This document shows positions 59,462 through 64,000 of a stretch of DNA of 64,000 nucleotides, in pieces. Every line of letters starts with the position of its first letter. Positions within the stretch are counted from its first letter, which is position 1. The notes under the pieces are model-generated. The model did not search any database. It was not told where the DNA came from and saw only the letters and a program-made list of their open reading frames with translations. Position numbers and translations under genes: made by a program. The stretch comes from Pontiellaceae bacterium B12227 (GTDB lineage Bacteria > Verrucomicrobiota > Kiritimatiellia > Kiritimatiellales > Pontiellaceae), in the NCBI GenBank assembly GCA_029432775.1, contig JAROAZ010000001.1, positions 62,001 through 126,000 on the forward strand, written 5' to 3'.

Positions 59462-61261
59462 ATGAGTGCTCCCACAACAAACCAGAAGCTGCTCGACTGG
59501 GTAGCTGAAGTTGCAGAAATGACCACGCCTGACCAGATCGTCTGGTGCGATGGTTCCAAAGAAGAGTATGACCGCCTGATGGCCGAAATGGTCGCAAGCG
59601 GAATGGCGATTAAGTTGAATGAAGAAAAGCGTCCGAACTCTTACGCTTTCAACTCAGATCCGTCTGACGTGGCTCGTGTGGAAGGCCGCACTTACATTGC
59701 TTCTGTTAAAGAAGAAGATGCCGGCCCGACTAACAACTGGATTGATCCGGTTGAGCTGAAGGCTACCATGCGCAAACTGTACAAAGGGTGCATGAAAGGT
59801 CGCACCATGTACGTGATCCCGTTCTCCATGGGTCCGATCGGTTCCCCGATCGCTAAAAATGCTATCGAGCTCACTGACTCTCCTTACGTTGTAGTCAACA
59901 TGCACATCATGGCTCGCGTATCTCAGGACGTTCTGCGTCTGATCGAAAAAGAAGACGACTTCATTCCCTGCCTGCACACTGTTGGTGCTCCGCTGGAAGA
60001 AGGACAGGAAGACAGTCGCTGGCCTTGCGCTCCGATTGAAGACAAGTACATTGCTCACTTCCCGGAAGAAAACCTCATCTGGTCCTACGGTTCCGGTTAC
60101 GGCGGAAACGCCCTCCTCGGTAAAAAGTGTCTGGCACTTCGTATCGCATCCGCTGCGGCGAAGCGTGAAGGCTGGATGGCTGAGCACATGCTCATCCTGC
60201 GTTTCACTAATCCGGAAGGAAAAAAATTCCACGTTGCTGCGGCATTCCCGTCTGCTTGTGGCAAAACCAACCTGGCCATGCTGCAGTCCACGGTACCGGG
60301 CTGGAAAGTTGAAACCATCGGTGATGATATTGCCTGGATGAAGCCGGGTGCTGACGGACGTCTGTACGCGATCAATCCGGAAGCCGGATTCTTTGGTGTG
60401 GCTCCGTTCACTTCGGAAGAAACCAACCCGATGGCACTGGCTGCCTGCTCGAAAGACGCCATCTTCACTAACGTTGTTGTTACTAAAGACAAAGACGTTT
60501 GGTGGGAAGACATGGGCTATGATTGTCCCGACGGCGGTGGAACGAACTGGAAAAACGAAGCGTGGCTCCAGTCTTCCGGCGAAAAGGGTGCACACCCGAA
60601 CAGCCGCTTCACAGCCGTTGCTGCCAACTGCCCTTGCATCTGCCCCGATTGGTCGGATCCGGCCGGTGTTCCGATTGATATCTTCGTATTCGGCGGCAAG
60701 CGTACTTCCACTATTCCGCTGGTTCACGAAGCATTTGACTTCGAACAGGGCGTATACATGGGAGCAACTGCTTCTTCCGAGCCGACTGCTGCGGCACTTG
60801 ACCTCGGTAACGTTTCCCTGCGTTTCGACCCCTTCGCGATGACTCCATTCATCGGATACCACGCTGGTGATTACATGCAGCATTGGTTCGACATGGGTGA
60901 AAAACTCGGCGACAAAGCTCCGAAATGTTTCTACGTGAACTGGTTCCAGAAAGACGATGGAAAATTCCTGTGGCCTGGCTTCGGCGAAAACTCCCGCGTT
61001 CTGAAATGGATGTGCGACCGTGTTGAAGGCAAAGTGGAAGCCCGTGAAACTCCGATCGGCATGATGCCGCTTGATGGCGACATCACCCTCGACGGTCTGG
61101 ATATCCCGGCTGAAGATTGGGAAAAGCTGATGAAAGTCGATACAGAAGCTTATAAAGCAACTGTAAACGATGCTCGCGCTTACCTCGCGAAATTCGGCGA
61201 CAAGCTTCCGGCTAAGATGACTGAGCAGCTCGACAAACTCGAAGCTCGTCTGAATGCCTAA
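59462..61261 (+). CDS. pckG: Phosphoenolpyruvate carboxykinase (GTP)
   Basis: Interconverts oxaloacetate and PEP with GTP/GDP; in anaerobes it often runs towards oxaloacetate. The GTP-type P-loop FPSACGKTNLAML has the reactive Cys (Cys266). The GDDIAWM metal site, HPNSRF and GGKRTSTIPLVHEA segments are all present. The 599-residue length matches the family. The ATG at 59462 is preferred to 59447 because GGAGG then sits 8 bp upstream. Its wobble positions look biased (ctg, gaa, ggt), as for a highly expressed gene. No dispersed palindromes occur in it. Confidence 0.95.
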   Translation: MSAPTTNQKLLDWVAEVAEMTTPDQIVWCDGSKEEYDRLMAEMVASGMAIKLNEEKRPNSYAFNSDPSDVARVEGRTYIASVKEEDAGPTNNWIDPVELKATMRKLYKGCMKGRTMYVIPFSMGPIGSPIAKNAIELTDSPYVVVNMHIMARVSQDVLRLIEKEDDFIPCLHTVGAPLEEGQEDSRWPCAPIEDKYIAHFPEENLIWSYGSGYGGNALLGKKCLALRIASAAAKREGWMAEHMLILRFTNPEGKKFHVAAAFPSACGKTNLAMLQSTVPGWKVETIGDDIAWMKPGADGRLYAINPEAGFFGVAPFTSEETNPMALAACSKDAIFTNVVVTKDKDVWWEDMGYDCPDGGGTNWKNEAWLQSSGEKGAHPNSRFTAVAANCPCICPDWSDPAGVPIDIFVFGGKRTSTIPLVHEAFDFEQGVYMGATASSEPTAAALDLGNVSLRFDPFAMTPFIGYHAGDYMQHWFDMGEKLGDKAPKCFYVNWFQKDDGKFLWPGFGENSRVLKWMCDRVEGKVEARETPIGMMPLDGDITLDGLDIPAEDWEKLMKVDTEAYKATVNDARAYLAKFGDKLPAKMTEQLDKLEARLNA

Positions 61262-61303
61262 GGCATCCCGGAAAGGTTGATCTTTGGATCAACCTCTTCT
61301 GAT

Positions 61304-61335
61304 AAAGCGCTCCGCATTGCGGGGCGCTTTTTTTT
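61304..61335 (+). terminator. Terminator of pckG
   Basis: A 12-bp stem (AAAGCGCTCCGC / GCGGGGCGCTTT) is followed by eight T residues. A second hairpin (AGGTTGAT/ATCAACCT, 61274-61295) precedes it. Confidence 0.93.
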
Positions 61336-61354
61336 GCCATCGGAGCACACGAGT

Positions 61355-61431
61355 GTAGACGCACGCCCTCGTCGCGAACCATGCGCAGAGTTCCGGTCAT
61401 CAGAAAAAAGCGACGAGGGCGTCGCTTCTAC
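61355..61431. repeat. Imperfect long inverted repeat (GTAGAxGC-ACGCCCTCGTCGC type)
   Basis: Left arm 61355-61375 (GTAGACGCACGCCCTCGTCG) and right arm 61410-61431 match with one gap and one mismatch over ~21 bp, spaced by ~34 bp. It looks like a MITE- or REP-like intergenic element, placed between the pckG and purM terminators. Confidence 0.75.
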
Positions 61432-61481
61432 GTTGCAGATTCCCCGGAAACGGGACATGAACGGAGCCTATCTGTGCACAT

Positions 61482-61509
61482 AAAAAAGGGCAGACTGGAA
61501 AGTCTGCCC
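61482..61509 (-). terminator. Terminator of purM
   Basis: Minus strand: GGGCAGACT, loop TTCC, AGTCTGCCC, then six T residues. A perfect family palindrome (61517-61531) lies between this hairpin and the purM stop. Confidence 0.92.
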
Positions 61510-61533
61510 CGCATAGTTCCAATGTTTGGAAAC

Positions 61534-62568
61534 TTAGTTGATCAGAACCGACTGGCCGGAACCGGCAACAATCTTACCGACAACAATCGACGGCTGATTG
61601 TTTTCTGCGAGGATCGCCACGGTTTCTTCCACATCTTCTGCAGCAACCATCAGCACATAGCCGATGCCCATATTGAAGACGCGGTACATTTCCTCGTGGT
61701 CCACCTGACCCTGTTCTTCGATGAACTCGTAGATCGCCGGAGTTTTCCAAGTGGCACGGTCGAACTGAGCATCTACCGTTTTCGGCAGCACGCGCGGAAC
61801 GTTGTCATAAAGACCGCCGCCGGTAATGTGTGCCATGCCTTTAATGTCGATCTTCTCCATGACAGCCATGACTTCATTCAGGTAGCTCTTGTGAATGGCC
61901 AGCAGGGCGTCCTGGAAGGTGACGTCGGTTCCGGGAACCAGATCATCCAGTTTCTTGCCGGCGGTTTCGAAAATCACTTTACGGGCGAGGGAGTATCCAT
62001 TGGTCTGAAGTCCGGTGGACGGCAGACCGATCATGACATCGTTTTCGCGGATCTTTTCACCGGTGATCACTTTGTCGCGCTCGACGGTTCCGACAATCGT
62101 TCCAACGAGGTCGTATTCTCCATTGGGGTAAAGGCCGGGCATTTCAGCGGTTTCGCCACCCAGCAGAGCCGCACCGTTTTCACGGCAGGCTTTACAGAAT
62201 CCGCTGACGACATCTTCAAATACCTTCGGAGACAGTGCAGCCGTGCCCAGATAATCGAGGAAGAAGAGCGGCTTTGCACCCTGAACGAGAATATCGTTTA
62301 CACAGTGGTTCACCAGGTCCTGGCCCACGGTGTTGTGAATATCGGCCATATTAGCCACTTTCAGCTTTGTGCCGACGCCGTCGACGCTGCTGACGATCAG
62401 ACTGTCGGCGCCCGGCGATTTGAATAATCCGCCGAACGAACCGATTTCGCTGACCACGCCGTCCGTATTGGTTGATTTGACGTCGGCTTTGATGTTCTGA
62501 AGCGAACCCATCATTGCATCAATATCTACGCCGGCTTCCGCATAGGCTGATTTTTTCTTTTCACTCAT
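61534..62568 (-). CDS. purM: Phosphoribosylformylglycinamidine cyclo-ligase
   Basis: Forms AIR from FGAM and ATP in purine synthesis. The N-terminal MSEKKKSAYAEAGVDIDA, IVSSVDGVGTKLKVAN, HCVNDILVQGAKPLFFLDYL, GGETAEMPGLY, STGLQTNGYSLAR and AHITGGGLYDNVPRVLP are all diagnostic of PurM. At 344 residues it is normal length. It stands alone, with its own terminator, far from purQ on the opposite strand. Confidence 0.95.
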   Translation of the reverse strand: MSEKKKSAYAEAGVDIDAMMGSLQNIKADVKSTNTDGVVSEIGSFGGLFKSPGADSLIVSSVDGVGTKLKVANMADIHNTVGQDLVNHCVNDILVQGAKPLFFLDYLGTAALSPKVFEDVVSGFCKACRENGAALLGGETAEMPGLYPNGEYDLVGTIVGTVERDKVITGEKIRENDVMIGLPSTGLQTNGYSLARKVIFETAGKKLDDLVPGTDVTFQDALLAIHKSYLNEVMAVMEKIDIKGMAHITGGGLYDNVPRVLPKTVDAQFDRATWKTPAIYEFIEEQGQVDHEEMYRVFNMGIGYVLMVAAEDVEETVAILAENNQPSIVVGKIVAGSGQSVLIN

Positions 62569-62660
62569 ATCTAGATCCTTTTCTGAAAATAATGGGCGCG
62601 ATTAAACAGGCATACGCCGCGTCAGACAAGCCTGTTACCCCAAATAAATCACCAAAATTC

Positions 62661-62731
62661 CTCGCAGAGGCGCAGAGCTCGCTGAGTATAAACTTCATCT
62701 TGTTGCTCCGCGTGCTCTGCGCCTCTGCGAG
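62661..62731. repeat. Perfect 18-bp inverted repeat upstream of purM
   Basis: CTCGCAGAGGCGCAGAGC (62661-62678) and its reverse complement (62714-62731) flank a 35-bp centre. The CGCAGAGGCGCAGAG type recurs intergenically in unrelated bacterial genomes. It lies in the 171-bp gap between purM and the Nif3-like gene and could fold as a long hairpin in transcripts running through. Confidence 0.85.
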
Positions 62732-62739
62732 GATAAAAA

Positions 62740-63522
62740 TCAGTTGATCTGGATGGGGTCGGCATCCACGCTTGAAACAACGATCTCTACTCCGCTTCCC
62801 AGCGCTTTGGCGAGAATCTTTCCAAAGCTTGGAAGATAGCCCCGTTCGGTGTTGGTGTGTTCGCAGAGAATCACGTGTGAGCCGCTCAGGGTGGACGCCA
62901 GCACGTTATGATGACTCATTTCACCCGTAAGGTAACAATCGGCCTCTACGCCCTCAAAAGCGCTGGTTCCGGCCCCTGCGCAGAGTGCTACGGTTTGAAT
63001 AGGCTGATCTTTTGCCGGAGAGGCCACGCGAACGTTCTTCAGATCCAGATATTTTTTAATCCGGCCGGCCAGCGTTTTAAATTTCACCGGCTTCTTCAGC
63101 TCCACGAGCCGACCTTGCCCGGCATCGGAGTTTTCCAAAGGTTGGAGAACGGAAACCTCGCCTTCGCCGACCGCATCTGCCAGCCAGTCGTTCACGCCAC
63201 CGATTACGGCATCGAGCGCTGTATGAGGCGAATAGACCGCAATGTTCTTCTGAATCAGCTTCATTACGGTCCGGTCGTACGCATTGGATGCATTGAACCG
63301 ATTGGCCGGCCGGAAGAGAATGGGGTGGTAGGCCATAATCAGATCAAACTTTCCGGCAATGGCCTCATCCGCCACCGCTTCGGTCAGATCGATCGTCAGG
63401 AGGACACGTTTAATGTTTTTCGGCTTCAACGGATTGATCAGCAGGCCGACGTTGTCCCAATCCTCCGCAAGGTGGAGCGGGGCGATACTTTCCAAGGTCT
63501 GGATAACGGTTTCGAGTTTCAT
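62740..63522 (-). CDS. Nif3-like dinuclear metal centre protein (DUF34/GTP cyclohydrolase I type 2 family)
   Basis: Starts MKLETVIQTLESIAPLHLAE and keeps the Nif3 metal motifs: LIMAYHPILF (His), YSPHTALDAVIGGVNDWLA, ALCAGAGTSAFE, DCYLTGEMSHHNVL and CEHTNTERGYLP. The 260-residue short form lacks the central insertion of the YqfO type. Despite a common annotation as GTP cyclohydrolase, the family's function is uncertain. Start at ATG 63522; the longer frame crosses a repeat region. Three copies or variants of the palindrome lie inside (62820, 63133, 63490). Confidence 0.88.
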   Translation of the reverse strand: MKLETVIQTLESIAPLHLAEDWDNVGLLINPLKPKNIKRVLLTIDLTEAVADEAIAGKFDLIMAYHPILFRPANRFNASNAYDRTVMKLIQKNIAVYSPHTALDAVIGGVNDWLADAVGEGEVSVLQPLENSDAGQGRLVELKKPVKFKTLAGRIKKYLDLKNVRVASPAKDQPIQTVALCAGAGTSAFEGVEADCYLTGEMSHHNVLASTLSGSHVILCEHTNTERGYLPSFGKILAKALGSGVEIVVSSVDADPIQIN

Positions 63523-63669
63523 AACGACTATTATGCACAACGCGTGAAAAGGGCGGAAGTGAAATATGGTGTGCTGTGGGAAGCGAAGCGCCACACCGCT
63601 TTTCTGTCGACGGGCTCTGCGTGCGCAAACGCGGCGGCGAGGTCGGGGACCTCGGCTACATGCGTGTAG

Positions 63670-63778
63670 GGCGGGGGCCGTGACCCCGCCTCGTTCTGGA
63701 CAGGCGGACACGCGGGTCCGCCCCTAAATCGGTGTAGGGGGCGACCCATGTGTCGCTCCGCTCTGTTTTAGAGAGCGG
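63670..63778. repeat. Tandem cluster of four intergenic hairpin repeats
   Basis: GGCGGGG/CCCCGCC (63670-63690), GGCGGAC/GTCCGCC (63703-63722), GCGAC/GTCGC (63741-63756) and CCGCTCT/AGAGCGG (63758-63778). The GTAGGG-plus-GC-palindrome form resembles REP-like intergenic elements. The 385-bp gap 63523-63907 otherwise holds only the promoter of the next gene. Confidence 0.75.
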
Positions 63779-63854
63779 TTAGCTCAATCAACTTGCCGAC
63801 ACAGCAGACCGCCTTCTTCTTCTTTATCTTCCGTTGAATGTATAAAGGCATGTC

Positions 63855-63882
63855 TTGCCATACGTGTTTTGCTGATTAAACT
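63855..63882 (+). promoter_or_regulatory. Promoter of the rubredoxin-like gene
   Basis: TTGCCA (63855-63860), 16-bp spacer, TAAACT (63877-63882), ~20 nt before the ribosome site AGGAGG. Confidence 0.45.
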
Positions 63883-63907
63883 TATTTTCACCTAACCAGG
63901 AGGACCT

Positions 63908-64000
63908 ATGAAAAAATGGAAATGTGAAGTTTGTGGATATATCCACGATGGAGATGAGGTTTGTGAAACCTGTCCCAAGTGCGGGGCACCGGCTGAAAAG
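63908..64000 (+). CDS. Rubredoxin-like protein (3' truncated by the window)
   Basis: The first 31 codons read MKKWKCEVCGYIHDGDEVCE and then a second pair TCPKCGAPAEK. Two CxxC knuckles bind one iron as in rubredoxin. The short spacing between them resembles the C-terminal rubredoxin domain of rubrerythrins rather than classical rubredoxin. AGGAGG precedes the ATG. Whether further domains follow is outside the window. Consistent with anaerobic oxidative-stress defence. Confidence 0.85.
   Translation, partial: MKKWKCEVCGYIHDGDEVCETCPKCGAPAEK

Larger units (their letters stand above)
4033..63504. repeat. Dispersed 15-bp interrupted palindrome family, consensus TTCCA-N5-TGGAA (best form TTCCAA-NNN-TTGGAA)
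   Basis: Exact matches start at 4033, 4062, 11131, 14252, 23126, 24038, 24494, 32179, 32296, 32899, 38718, 38749, 40881, 43428, 44620, 47030, 50132, 50997, 51168, 52610, 55008, 55260, 58570, 61517 and 62820. One- or two-base variants start at 5600, 14275, 27688, 38347, 43459, 45677, 46600, 63133 and 63490. The coordinates of this entry only bracket the family. With ten fixed bases, chance predicts about 0.06 copies in 64 kb. Seven sites are intergenic. Of 27 in genes, 17 are read as F-Q-x-L-E (or a close variant), eight as P-x-x-G and two as S-N. None was seen in nrdJ, rpoD, pckG, metX/metY or the group II intron. The list was made by eye and may miss copies. Confidence 0.9.

Noticed and set aside
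59654..60883. 409-codon open frame antisense to pckG
   Set aside because: It mirrors the codon bias of pckG, has no recognisable domain or ribosome site, and pckG is certain on the other strand.
61381..62427. 348-codon frame antisense to purM starting in an inverted repeat
   Set aside because: purM is unambiguous; the frame begins inside repeat DNA.
63523..63907. tRNA or other structured RNA gene
   Set aside because: No cloverleaf or T-loop-like GTTCRA pattern; the hairpins are simple repeats.

Overview
The window looks like a chromosomal segment from an anaerobic member of the PVC superphylum, most likely Kiritimatiellota or a close verrucomicrobial relative. The taxonomic hints are the 51-residue PVC-type small basic protein (20714-20869), an SHD1-like domain protein, a PQQ-propeller protein opening with WPQFLGPNRDG, a histone H1-like Lys/Ala-rich protein and a primary sigma factor carrying a similar tail. 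Anaerobic metabolism is suggested by an adenosylcobalamin-dependent ribonucleotide reductase, the [FeFe]-hydrogenase maturases HydE/F/G, GTP-dependent PEP carboxykinase and a rubredoxin-like protein. The taxonomic call is inference; no rRNA or tRNA gene was found.

Layout. 0-6 kb: a 5'-truncated transglutaminase-like/TPR protein, nrdJ behind tandem NrdR-like boxes, and pyrF-purQ. 6-16 kb: an orphan four-PAS sensor kinase, a DciA-like protein, a PIN-PhoH ATPase, a DCC-family protein, a degenerate IspD, a phosphoesterase, an acylphosphatase, a PQQ propeller and yaaA. 16-21 kb: a TatT-like lipoprotein, an esterase lipoprotein, metY-metX under a SAM riboswitch, rluB and the small basic protein. 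21-28 kb: an RHH protein, mnmA, dgt, a NUDIX hydrolase, a 24-repeat Sel1 protein, the H1-like protein and a CDP-alcohol phosphatidyltransferase-like protein. 28-36 kb: envelope proteins (DUF3943, DUF3187, a YiiX-like hydrolase, a TonB-like anchor protein, an SHD1 protein). 35.9-37.8 kb: a group IIC-type intron inserted directly after a terminator. 37.9-43.4 kb: a hydrogenase-maturation operon (TM1266-like regulator, aspA, hydF, hydG, hydE). 43.5-53 kb: rmuC, a zinc-ribbon protein, a DprE1/DprE2-like pair, a UDP-glucuronate decarboxylase-like protein, a class IV aminotransferase, a CYTH protein, a glycosyltransferase, a DUF456 protein, pepA and a lipoprotein with an HMA-like fold. 53-64 kb: a glycosidase-like/TPR membrane protein, rpoD with an ATP-cone/uridine-kinase fusion gene, pckG, purM, a Nif3 protein, three intergenic inverted-repeat loci and the start of a rubredoxin gene.

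The most striking structure crosses gene boundaries: a 15-bp interrupted palindrome, TTCCA-N5-TGGAA, found by eye at 25 exact sites (about 0.06 expected by chance at equal base frequencies) plus nine near-matches. Most sites lie inside genes, preferentially in the frame that writes Phe-Gln-x-Leu-Glu into unrelated proteins. Others sit in leaders or gene ends, sometimes as pairs 29-31 bp apart. I saw none in the group II intron, nrdJ, rpoD or pckG. This is the best candidate for an undescribed system: a genome-wide protein-binding site, uptake or segregation signal, or proliferating repeat.
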